Source: Vibrio pomeroyi
GTDB taxonomy: Bacteria > Pseudomonadota > Gammaproteobacteria > Enterobacterales > Vibrionaceae
Reading direction: 5' to 3'
DNA: 64,000 nt
Assembly: GCF_024347595.1 (NCBI RefSeq)
Contig: NZ_AP025507.1
Location: forward strand, 496,001-560,000
Shown here: one piece after another, positions 54,946-62,561 of the stretch
Numbering within the stretch: the first letter of the stretch is position 1
Layout: the number at the start of each line of letters is the position of its first letter
Translations under genes and position numbers: made by a program
The notes under the pieces: model-generated
Database searches by the model: none
Seen by the model: the letters and a program-made list of their open reading frames with translations, nothing else
What the model was told of the DNA's origin: nothing

Positions 54946-55045
54946 TGAGTTGTGATGAGAAAGGAAGAACCTTAGAACTAGTTCATGAAGTCGTGTAAGT
55001 TCATGATTATTATATTCTAAATATTATCATCAATATTAAATGATT

Positions 55046-55103
55046 ATGATTTAGATCATTAATTCGATAGGTTTTATCCATGATAACGATAATTACAAAC
55101 GAT
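55046..55103. promoter_or_regulatory. Catalase upstream region with OxyR-type site
   Basis: At 55067-55103 four tetramers spaced by seven bases read ATAG, CCAT, ATAA, CGAT, matching the OxyR pattern ATAG-CTAT-ATAG-CTAT at 13 of 16 places. Just before it an ATGAT-TTAG-ATCAT element (55046-55059) resembles a weak FNR/CRP-family site. The catalase ATG is 131 bases downstream. Confidence 0.55.
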
Positions 55104-55233
55104 TATATTTTACTTTGAGTCAGGCTTATTCTATATCCTTAATTGCTGCGTGGTTTTGTGTGATGAATAACCACCATACAGAAGTGAAGGTGCAGCAAAG
55201 ATGCTGTACCTAAATGGTAATAAGGAATTGATG

Positions 55234-56685
55234 ATGAGTAAAAAACTAACTACAGCTGCGGGTTGTCCTGTTGCTCATAACCAGAATGTTCAAACTGCGG
55301 GCAAACGTGGCCCACAACTTCTTCAAGATGTTTGGTTTTTGGAGAAATTGGCCCACTTTGACCGCGAAGTGATTCCAGAGCGTCGTATGCACGCGAAAGG
55401 CTCAGGTGCTTATGGCACATTTACCGTTACACACGACATCACAAAGTACACCAAGGCAAAACTGTTCTCTGAAGTAGGCAAAAAAACCGACTTGTTTGCA
55501 CGTTTTACGACAGTAGCGGGCGAGCGTGGCGCGGCTGATGCAGAACGTGATATTCGTGGTTTTGCATTGAAGTTCTATACCGAAGAAGGTAACTGGGACA
55601 TGGTAGGTAACAACACGCCCGTGTTCTTCTTACGTGACCCGCTTAAATTCCCAGATCTAAACCATGCCGTGAAACGCGACCCCCGCACTAACATGCGCAG
55701 CGCGAAGAACAACTGGGATTTCTGGACCTCTCTACCTGAAGCGCTTCACCAAATCACCATCGTGATGAGTGATCGTGGTATCCCTGCGACTTACCGCCAT
55801 ATGCATGGTTTTGGTAGCCATACATTCAGCTTTATTAACGCAGATAACGAACGTTTCTGGGTTAAGTTCCACTTCAAATCTCAGCAAGGTATTAAGAACT
55901 TGTCTGATGCTGAAGCGGCACAAGTGATCGGCGATGACCGCGAAAGTCACCAACGTGATTTGCTAGACAGCATCGATAACCAAGACTTCCCTAAATGGAC
56001 ACTGAAAGTACAGGTGATGCCAGAAGCGGATGCGGCGAAAGTACCATACAACCCATTCGATCTAACTAAGATCTGGCCACACGCAGATTACCCATTGATT
56101 GAAGTGGGTGAGTTTGAATTGAACCGTAACCCACAAAACTTCTTCGCTGAAGTTGAGCAGTCTGCATTCAACCCTGCAAACGTGGTTCCGGGTATCAGCT
56201 TCTCACCAGACAAGATGCTGCAAGGTCGCCTGTTTGCTTACGGTGATGCGCAGCGCTACCGTTTGGGTGTTAACCATCAGCATATCCCAGTGAACGCACC
56301 TCGTTGTCCTGTACATAGCTACCACCGTGATGGTGCAATGCGTGTTGATGGTAACTTTGGTAGCACACTAGGCTATGAGCCAAACAATGAAGGCCAATGG
56401 GCAGAGCAACCAGACTTTGCAGAACCAGCATTGAACTTGGATGGTGCGGCAGCGCACTGGGATCACCGCGAAGATGAAGATTACTTCTCACAACCGGGTG
56501 ACCTATTCCGTCTGATGACACCAGAAAAACAAGCGATTCTGTTTGATAACACAGCTCGCAACCTAGGCGGCGTGCCTAAAGAGATTCAACTGCGTCACCT
56601 AAGACACTGTTACAAAGCCGACCCTGCATACGGCGAAGGCATTGGTAAACTGCTTGAAATCGATGTAAGCGAATTTAAGTCGTAA
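55234..56685 (+). CDS. katA: Haem catalase, small-subunit clade
   Basis: I use the ATG at 55234 (483 residues), the second of two adjacent ATGs, which sits at a better distance from AAGGAA. The in-frame start at 55201 is not needed. Catalase hallmarks are H53 in [13 protein letters not shown]126/N127 in [10 protein letters not shown] and the haem-ligating Tyr in [14 protein letters not shown]. The size and C-terminus are those of the small-subunit clade 3 enzymes with an NADPH site. It decomposes hydrogen peroxide. An OxyR-type site lies upstream. Confidence 0.95.
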   Translation: MSKKLTTAAGCPVAHNQNVQTAGKRGPQLLQDVWFLEKLAHFDREVIPERRMHAKGSGAYGTFTVTHDITKYTKAKLFSEVGKKTDLFARFTTVAGERGAADAERDIRGFALKFYTEEGNWDMVGNNTPVFFLRDPLKFPDLNHAVKRDPRTNMRSAKNNWDFWTSLPEALHQITIVMSDRGIPATYRHMHGFGSHTFSFINADNERFWVKFHFKSQQGIKNLSDAEAAQVIGDDRESHQRDLLDSIDNQDFPKWTLKVQVMPEADAAKVPYNPFDLTKIWPHADYPLIEVGEFELNRNPQNFFAEVEQSAFNPANVVPGISFSPDKMLQGRLFAYGDAQRYRLGVNHQHIPVNAPRCPVHSYHRDGAMRVDGNFGSTLGYEPNNEGQWAEQPDFAEPALNLDGAAAHWDHREDEDYFSQPGDLFRLMTPEKQAILFDNTARNLGGVPKEIQLRHLRHCYKADPAYGEGIGKLLEIDVSEFKS

Positions 56686-56708
56686 TCAATAAACTTGATT
56701 AGTTAAAT

Positions 56709-56746
56709 GAAAGGCCGTTGAGTGAATCACTCAATGGCCTTTTTTG
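56709..56746 (+). terminator. Terminator of catalase gene
   Basis: AAAGGCCGTTGAGTGA pairs with TCACTCAATGGCCTTT across one mismatch, followed by six T residues. Confidence 0.93.
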
Positions 56747-56902
56747 ATCTCGCGACTCATCAAATCACCCTAAATCATTGAAAAGTTGAACTATCTATAT
56801 TGATAGCTTTTACCTATCGAATTGATAAATCTATCCCATTATCTTTATAAGATGGACGGGATTATCCTACGGCTATCAGTTTATAAAGTAGTAGAGTTTG
56901 AG

Positions 56903-57775
56903 ATGAGTAAAAGCGCATTAATCGTTGAAGGTGGGGCAATGAGAGGCATCTTCGCAGCCGGAGTGTTGGACGCCTTTATGGAAGATGATTTCCGTCCTTA
57001 TGATTTTGCCATTGGCGTATCTGCGGGTGTGTCCAATTTGGTTGGTTACTTATCTCAAGCGCCCAAACGCAGTTACAACGTGATTACTACGATGGCGACC
57101 GATAAAACCTTCTTCAACCCAGCTCGTTTTGCCAAGGGTGGTAACTTGGTAGACGTGAAGTGGTTATGGAATGAATCAAACCAACGCTACCCGCTTGATT
57201 GTGGTGAGATGTTTTCAAGTATCCCACTGATTGCCGCTGTGACTAATGTGGATACAGGCAGTGCCGATTACTATCACATTAAGCCAGAAAATCTTTCTAA
57301 TGTGGTTGAAGCAACAACGGCTTTACCTATCGCTTACCGTGAAACTCCGTGCTTCTCTGGCGGTTGTTATACCGATGGTGGTGTTGCGGATTCGATTCCA
57401 GTTCGCGAAGCTTATCGCCGTGGCGCGCGCGATATTACCGTGATTCTTTCTCACCCACTTAGCTACCGAATGAAGCCGCAGAAGTATCAGTGGATGTTGA
57501 AAAAACTGTTAAAGAAATTCCCAAACATTGCGGAATCGATGGCGGTACGTGCTGAAAACTACAACCAATCTTTGGAGTTCATTCGTAATCCGCCAAAAGA
57601 TGCGACCATCAAGGTGATTGCCCCACCGGAAACGTTCGCGGTTAAGCGACTGACTATGGATCAAAGCATCTTGGATACAGGTTATGAGATGGGTGTGAAG
57701 GCAGGGGAAGAGCATCTGGCGATTCGAAAAGGTACTTACGGATTAGACATCGAGGATTGCCACTTCTGCATCTAA
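56903..57775 (+). CDS. Patatin-like phospholipase
   Basis: I choose the ATG at 56903 (290 residues), which starts at the family's first strand (MSKSALIVEGGAMRGIFAAGVLDAF). An upstream in-frame start adds a 27-residue tail with no family support. The patatin marks are complete: oxyanion hole GGAMRG, nucleophile GVSAG (GxSxG) and the catalytic Asp in YTDGGVADS. It matches the YjjU subgroup. It hydrolyses acyl lipids and is probably cytoplasmic because no signal is present. The ribosome site is weak. Confidence 0.9.
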   Translation: MSKSALIVEGGAMRGIFAAGVLDAFMEDDFRPYDFAIGVSAGVSNLVGYLSQAPKRSYNVITTMATDKTFFNPARFAKGGNLVDVKWLWNESNQRYPLDCGEMFSSIPLIAAVTNVDTGSADYYHIKPENLSNVVEATTALPIAYRETPCFSGGCYTDGGVADSIPVREAYRRGARDITVILSHPLSYRMKPQKYQWMLKKLLKKFPNIAESMAVRAENYNQSLEFIRNPPKDATIKVIAPPETFAVKRLTMDQSILDTGYEMGVKAGEEHLAIRKGTYGLDIEDCHFCI

Positions 57776-57801
57776 TTCTGTTTTCTATATTGGCATAAAC
57801 C

Positions 57802-57841
57802 AAAAAGCCACGCTGCTCACTTAGGAATAGCGTGGCTTTGT
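57802..57841. terminator. Terminator between patatin and ldhA genes
   Basis: AAAGCCACGCT and AGCGTGGCTTT form an 11-bp stem with a 14-base loop, with A/T runs on both sides. It serves convergent genes. Confidence 0.85.
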
Positions 57842-57875
57842 ATTTGTAGATCTAGTTTGTTATTAAATCAGCTCG

Positions 57876-58871
57876 TTATTGAACGAGTTCGTTGCCGCTG
57901 GTTTTGCCTGCAAAGAAAGCGTCAACGCTGGTTAGCGTTGTATTGGCAATGTTGAACAGAGCATCTTTGGTCAAGAAAGCTTGGTGACCTGTGAACAGCA
58001 CATTGTGACAAGCAGATAGACGACGGAATACGTCATCGACAATCACATCGTTAGATTTGTCTTGGAAGAACAGCTCTTTCTCATTGTCATACACATCAAG
58101 GCCAAGCGCGCCAATCTTACTCTGCTTAAGCGCTTCGATTGCTGCGGTTGAATCTAGCAATTCACCACGGCTGGTATTGACGATCATCACGCCATCTTTC
58201 ATTTTCTCAAATGCAGTCGCGTCTAATAGATGGTAGTTCTCTTTACTCATCGGGCAGTGCAGAGAAATCACGTCAGACTCTTGATAAAGCTCATCCAGTT
58301 CCACGTATTTAGCACCCAGTTCAACGGCTAATGGGTTTGGGTATGGGTCGTAGCATAGGATGTTCATGCCCAAACCTTTCAGAATACGCATCGTTGCTAA
58401 GCCAATCTTACCTGAACCGATTACACCCACGGTTTTACCGTGGAAGTTAAAGCCTACTAAGCCTTCAAGGGAGAAGTTCGCATCACGAGTACGTTGGTAT
58501 GCCTTGTGCAGCTTACGGTTCAAACACATCATCATGCCGACTGTGTGTTCTGCTACCGATTCTGGTGAATAAGCCGGAACACGAACCACTTGCAGGCCAA
58601 ACTCTTTGGCTGCTTCTAGGTCGACTTTATCAAAGCCCGCGCAGCGCATCGCAATCAGTTTGGTGCCGCCTTGTGCAAGAATCTCTAGCACGTCTCGCGA
58701 TAGGTCGTCGTTTACAAATGCACACACCACTTCATTGTCGTGCGCCATTTTTGCCGTGGTTGTAGTGAGGCGAAAATCATGGAAATGAAACTCAGCGTTG
58801 AGTTCGCCTTTCGCTAGGTTGAATGATTTTTCGTCGTATGATTTTGAGCTAAAAAAAGCAATGTTGAGCAT
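57876..58871 (-). CDS. ldhA: D-lactate dehydrogenase (fermentative)
   Basis: The 331-residue D-2-hydroxyacid dehydrogenase tracks E. coli LdhA throughout: MRCAGFDKVDLEAAKEFGLQVVRVPAYSPESVAEH, GKTVGVIGSGKIGLATM (NAD site), VNTSRGELLDS (catalytic Arg), DVYDNEKELFF (Glu) and FTGHQAFL (His). It reduces pyruvate to D-lactate with NADH during fermentation. AGAGGAAG precedes the ATG. A strongly palindromic element lies 110-135 bases upstream. Confidence 0.95.
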   Translation of the reverse strand: MLNIAFFSSKSYDEKSFNLAKGELNAEFHFHDFRLTTTTAKMAHDNEVVCAFVNDDLSRDVLEILAQGGTKLIAMRCAGFDKVDLEAAKEFGLQVVRVPAYSPESVAEHTVGMMMCLNRKLHKAYQRTRDANFSLEGLVGFNFHGKTVGVIGSGKIGLATMRILKGLGMNILCYDPYPNPLAVELGAKYVELDELYQESDVISLHCPMSKENYHLLDATAFEKMKDGVMIVNTSRGELLDSTAAIEALKQSKIGALGLDVYDNEKELFFQDKSNDVIVDDVFRRLSACHNVLFTGHQAFLTKDALFNIANTTLTSVDAFFAGKTSGNELVQ

Positions 58872-58980
58872 GGCTTCCTCTCTTACCTAAAAAATGAATA
58901 CCCCAATTATGTTTATTTGATAAGGGGTTAAAATTAACAACTTTGTTCAGTGTGCTAGAGTTTTTTTCTCTTGTCTATCA

Positions 58981-59005
58981 CCATTAGTCATTGTAATGAC
59001 TATGG
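58981..59005. promoter_or_regulatory. Long palindrome upstream of ldhA
   Basis: TAGTCATT-GT-AATGACTA (58985-59002) is a perfect 8-bp inverted repeat, extended by CCA and TGG outside a single unmatched base. It lies 114 bases ahead of ldhA and after the YeaR-like gene. There is no T run downstream on the minus strand, so it looks like an operator rather than a terminator. Confidence 0.5.
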
Positions 59006-59093
59006 TTATTTGGTTTTTTATCTTCACTTATTGAACGCTAAAAATCACACTACGAGGTAGCTTGCTTATAAGTTCATCAATATCGAATGGATC

Positions 59094-59426
59094 TTACTTG
59101 CGAGTGTTGAACATCTTCTTGGTTTCTTTTTCTGACCAGAAGTTAATGTTGAATTGTGCGTCGTCACTCAGCTCTACTCGATGCCAATATTGAGGTGGAC
59201 TAGTGGCAAATTGCCCGGCTTCAATCGTGATAACATTTTCTGGTTCTGTTGCTTCTGCATCAGCAAAACCATAGAAGGTCACTGTGCCTTCCATTACGCA
59301 GATCTGGCCGAATACACCTTCTGCCGTATTGTGATGGTTAAGGAGTGCTGCTGGTATATTGTCTTTGGTGAAAAACGGTGTTGAACGTTGAATTTTCCAG
59401 TGTGACGGAATACGTAAATGACTCAT
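59094..59426 (-). CDS. YeaR-like (DUF1971) cupin protein
   Basis: The 110-residue protein matches the YeaR pattern: IQRSTPFFTKDNIPAALLNHHNTAEGVFGQICVMEGTVTFYGFADAE, EAGQFATSPPQYWHRVE and FNINFWSE. It is a single cupin-type beta-barrel. In enteric bacteria yeaR is induced by nitrate and nitric oxide, and members related to TehB bind tellurite-resistance enzymes. Its function here is unproven. The ribosome site AAGAGG is good. It follows fpr by 61 bases on the same strand. Confidence 0.88.
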   Translation of the reverse strand: MSHLRIPSHWKIQRSTPFFTKDNIPAALLNHHNTAEGVFGQICVMEGTVTFYGFADAEATEPENVITIEAGQFATSPPQYWHRVELSDDAQFNINFWSEKETKKMFNTRK

Positions 59427-59487
59427 ATAAACCTCTTATCTAACTGTTCTTTGAAATGGGTATTTCTATGTCGTAGGTGAGCAATCT

Positions 59488-60291
59488 TTACCAATAATTC
59501 TCACTACTGAATTGACCAGGCTTTCTACGTAAGTGCTTTTCGAAACCTAAGCTGGTTAGTGCTTCACTTGTGTCACGAACCATTTGCGGATTGCCGCAAA
59601 GGTAGAAGAAGCTGCAGGTTTGATTGAAAGCGACAGACGCGGCTTGCTCAAGGTCGCCTCCAAGTAACAAGCTTGGGATTCGTCCGCGCAAAGCTCCGGT
59701 GACTGATTCTCTAGAAATAATTGGCACATATTTAAGTTTCCCTTGAAAGTGATCGACGAGTTGAGTGATACGGTCTCGATAAGTCAGGTCTTGTTCTGTT
59801 CTTACGGCATGAACCAATACAAGGTTGTTGAATGAGGCTGCTTTTTCGGAAGCCAGTCCATTCAGTTGTTGGATCTGCATGCTTTCGAGCATTGAGATAA
59901 ATGGGCCCACCGCGGTTCCGGTTGAAAGCATCCATAGATCGTCGGCGATCTCTGGGATCTCATCCAATGTCATGAAGCCGCTTGGGTCTTTGCCGACCAA
60001 TATGTCATCGCCTACCTTCAATTCATGAAGCTGAGGAGAGAGCTGACCGTTTTGATCCTTAATAATCAAAAACTCTAGATGCTGATGACCTTGCTCGTGT
60101 TCCGGCGCATTAACCATGGAATAAGCACGTCTCACGAACTCATCTTCGCTGTTTAGTAGACCGAGCTTAGTAAACTGACCTGCCTGATAGGGGGAGACAG
60201 GAGCACTGACTTGGAGTGAGAACAATTGCTCTGTCCATTCTGTCTTGTGTAGGACTTTTCCGGTTACCAAACCATGGGGAATATCTGTCAT
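59488..60291 (-). CDS. fpr: Ferredoxin/flavodoxin-NADP reductase
   Basis: The ATG at 60291 follows AAAGGTGATG and gives 267 residues; a longer in-frame start has no family support. FAD binding is shown by RRAYSMVNAPEHEQG (RxYS), the NADP domain by LSTGTAVGPFISMLES, and the C-terminal Trp by SSENYW. It passes electrons between NADPH and ferredoxin or flavodoxin. A Fur-type site about 85 bases upstream suggests iron control. The downstream YeaR-like gene may be co-transcribed. Confidence 0.93.
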   Translation of the reverse strand: MTDIPHGLVTGKVLHKTEWTEQLFSLQVSAPVSPYQAGQFTKLGLLNSEDEFVRRAYSMVNAPEHEQGHQHLEFLIIKDQNGQLSPQLHELKVGDDILVGKDPSGFMTLDEIPEIADDLWMLSTGTAVGPFISMLESMQIQQLNGLASEKAASFNNLVLVHAVRTEQDLTYRDRITQLVDHFQGKLKYVPIISRESVTGALRGRIPSLLLGGDLEQAASVAFNQTCSFFYLCGNPQMVRDTSEALTSLGFEKHLRRKPGQFSSENYW

Positions 60292-60629
60292 ATCATCACC
60301 TTTAAGAAGAGAAGTTATCTCATTAAGGATACTCAACTATTTACACTTTGGAGTTGCATGTAGCATGCCAATAATGAGAATGCTTATCAATACTGGTTTT
60401 GCGAATGAAATTAACTGTTATTGTGTCAAAAAGACCCCTCTACAACTTAGTCAAAATGACTCAAATATGTAATTTTTATCTGCGTGGTGCGTTGTTTTGG
60501 GGATCTAGAGCCGAGCTTTAGCAAAGTCTGCAGAGTGGTTTGACCCCTGAAGTATTGCACTAATAACTAAAGAGAATAATTTGTAGATGCGTATAATGGC
60601 GGCTTTCGATCTCAATATAGCCGTGTTTT
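60292..60629. other. Intergenic region between fpr and acyltransferase
   Basis: This 338-base gap holds the Fur-type site (60375-60389) near fpr. The rest is AT-rich, with an AGTCA-aaa-TGACT element at 60449-60461. I see no gene. Confidence 0.55.
60375..60389. promoter_or_regulatory. Fur-type site upstream of fpr
   Basis: TGAGAATGCTTATCA matches the 7-1-7 Fur consensus TGATAATNATTATCA at 12 of 14 scored positions. It lies about 85 bases ahead of fpr. Iron repression is inferred. Confidence 0.6.
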
Positions 60630-61574
60630 ATGCTTGATAATCTTCGTATGGCCTTGAACGTGTTGTTCGTGACCATCAATACCGCAATGACTGCGTTTAC
60701 CGTGAGCTTCTTTGGCCTCATCAAACTGATCCTGCCAATCTCTGTTGTGCAAAAGTCGTGTACTCGTTTAGCTAACTTCACATTCTGGTGTTGGGCTTCG
60801 CTCAATCTTTGGATGTTGAACGTGAATAATGACATCGAGTGGCAAGTGGAAGGCGGGGAAGATATCTCGACTAAACAGTGGTATTTGATGATGTCAAACC
60901 ATCTGAGCTGGGCGGATATTGTGATTTTGTCTTCTATCTTGAAAGACAAGATGCCGATGACGAAGTTCTTCCTTAAGCATGAACTGCTGTATGTACCTTT
61001 TGTTGGCTTGGCCTGCTGGGGCTTGGATATGCCATTCATGCGACGTCACTCACGCGAGTTTTTGCTACGCAACCCAGAGCGTCGTAATGATGATTTCGAT
61101 GCAATCAACAAAGCGTGTACTAAGTTCAAGCTAGCGCCGACAACATTAGTTAACTTTGTGGAAGGAACGCGTGCCAACCACGACAAACTGGCGACAGCGA
61201 AAACTCCATACCGACACCTATTGAAACCAAAAACCGGCGGTGTGGCGTTTGCTCTCTCTGCAATGGGGCCAATCTTAGATGGCATTGTGGATGTCACATT
61301 GGCTTACCCTGAAAACCAAGTCTCTCCGTTTGAAGATATGCTGAAAGGCAAAATGACCAAGGTGGTGGTGCGTATTAAATTGCACCCGATGGACGAGAAC
61401 GTAAACGGTAATTACTTTGAAGATAAAGCGTTTAAACGTCGCTTCCACAGTTGGTTAAACAACACGTGGAAAGAGAAAGATGCTTATCTTGATACGGTTT
61501 ACGGGGTTGATACGCCCTCTGAGGTTGAAACGATTGATGAGCCAGATGCGGCTCATAAGAAACAAGAGCAGTAA
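60630..61574 (+). CDS. yihG: YihG-like lysophospholipid acyltransferase
   Basis: The 314-residue PlsC-superfamily protein closely matches E. coli YihG: hydrophobic N-terminus, SNHLSWADIVILSS (NHx4D motif I), VGLACWGLDMPFMRRHSREFLLRNPERR, VNFVEGTR (motif III) and FKRRFHSWLNNTWKEKD. Such enzymes acylate lysophosphatidic acid to phosphatidic acid at the inner membrane. No clear ribosome site precedes the ATG. A terminator follows. Confidence 0.93.
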   Translation: MLDNLRMALNVLFVTINTAMTAFTVSFFGLIKLILPISVVQKSCTRLANFTFWCWASLNLWMLNVNNDIEWQVEGGEDISTKQWYLMMSNHLSWADIVILSSILKDKMPMTKFFLKHELLYVPFVGLACWGLDMPFMRRHSREFLLRNPERRNDDFDAINKACTKFKLAPTTLVNFVEGTRANHDKLATAKTPYRHLLKPKTGGVAFALSAMGPILDGIVDVTLAYPENQVSPFEDMLKGKMTKVVVRIKLHPMDENVNGNYFEDKAFKRRFHSWLNNTWKEKDAYLDTVYGVDTPSEVETIDEPDAAHKKQEQ

Positions 61575-61599
61575 GCTCAAACCTAAACGACAACATTAG

Positions 61600-61637
61600 A
61601 AAAAGCCGATAGTTCATTGAACTATCGGCTTTTTTAT
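61600..61637. terminator. Terminator between yihG and trmK
   Basis: AAAAAGCCGATAGTT and AACTATCGGCTTTTT form a 15-bp stem with a tiny loop and A/T tracts on both sides. It serves the convergent yihG and trmK genes. Confidence 0.93.
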
Positions 61638-61685
61638 TGAATTGGTTTTTTCAGAAGTAAGCGAGAGAGTTAGTGCTTACTAGCG

Positions 61686-62408
61686 TTAAATGGCTTGGTA
61701 CGCATCGATGATGTGTTTCACTTCACTAGGCTTACCTTGTTTCTCTTGGCCTTGATGAATACGTAAGTAGTGCTGCAGTGTTTTGGCTTTGTACTGCTGA
61801 GATACCGTCATTTGTTCATCACAACTCGGTGTCCAGATCTTGTCACCCACGTTTGAAATCTCACGAACAGCTCGGCTCTTTTCAGCTTCGCCTGAGTTAT
61901 TGCTGACCAATAAAATTTCGTAGTAGCGGTGGTTCTCTTCAATCAACACTTCATCAATAAGGCCGAAATTGAGCGACTTTAAATGACTTCTTAGTTCGAA
62001 TTGCTGATGCACAGGGCACAGCAAGAAATCGATCGCTTTGTCTGGGTGTTGACGGTGAATATCATCGACTAGTTTCTGAGTTAGATCCCCACCCACACCC
62101 GCTATGATAACCAAGTGTCTGCCAGTGTGCTTTTCCAATGGAATAGTTGCGACATCTAGGCAGTAGACTTGCCATTGGCTAGTGACCTTTTGCTCTAACG
62201 TTTCATCTTGGGGAAAGTAACGCGTTAGCTTGCCTTCCAGTTCATTCATCAGAGACGGGACAATATCGACAAAGTGAATATGAGGGGCTTTGTTATCCGA
62301 CAACAATTGAACACCCAAGAAGCCATGATCACAGCAACAGTCCCAAATATGTTGGTAGTCATTACTGACAAGAGAGTGGAGAGTTTGCAGTCGGTTACTT
62401 AGCTTCAT
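61686..62408 (-). CDS. trmK: tRNA (adenine22-N1)-methyltransferase TrmK
   Basis: The 240-residue protein has the TrmK layout: MKLSNRLQTLHSLV, a SAM-binding pocket (HIWDCCCDHGFLGVQLL, VDIVPSLMNEL), IIAGVGGDLTQKLVDD and FGLIDEVLIEENHRYYEILLVS. In B. subtilis TrmK makes m1A22 in tRNA. The C-terminal helical domain is shorter than in Bacillus. The ribosome site is weak (GAG). It is downstream of a GGDEF-like gene on the same strand, across a hairpin. Confidence 0.9.
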   Translation of the reverse strand: MKLSNRLQTLHSLVSNDYQHIWDCCCDHGFLGVQLLSDNKAPHIHFVDIVPSLMNELEGKLTRYFPQDETLEQKVTSQWQVYCLDVATIPLEKHTGRHLVIIAGVGGDLTQKLVDDIHRQHPDKAIDFLLCPVHQQFELRSHLKSLNFGLIDEVLIEENHRYYEILLVSNNSGEAEKSRAVREISNVGDKIWTPSCDEQMTVSQQYKAKTLQHYLRIHQGQEKQGKPSEVKHIIDAYQAI

Positions 62409-62476
62409 AAGGCTCGTGTCGTTAGAAAAGGATATTGTTTTATCGAACGCGCATTGTAATGACTTTCCGTAAAAAC

Positions 62477-62513
62477 AAAAGCACCTAGGGGATGAATCCT
62501 AGGTGCTTTGTTG
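62477..62513 (-). terminator. Terminator between GGDEF-like gene and trmK
   Basis: AAAGCACCTAGG and CCTAGGTGCTTT form a 12-bp stem with an 8-base loop, with a T-rich run on the minus strand. Confidence 0.85.
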
Positions 62514-62561
62514 TTATCGGTATCGTGCCAATTGGTCCGATATGAGTGCGTTAGCTCATGT

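Noticed and set aside
60560..61039. 159-codon minus-strand frame
   Set aside because: It is antisense to the well-supported yihG gene and has no family features.
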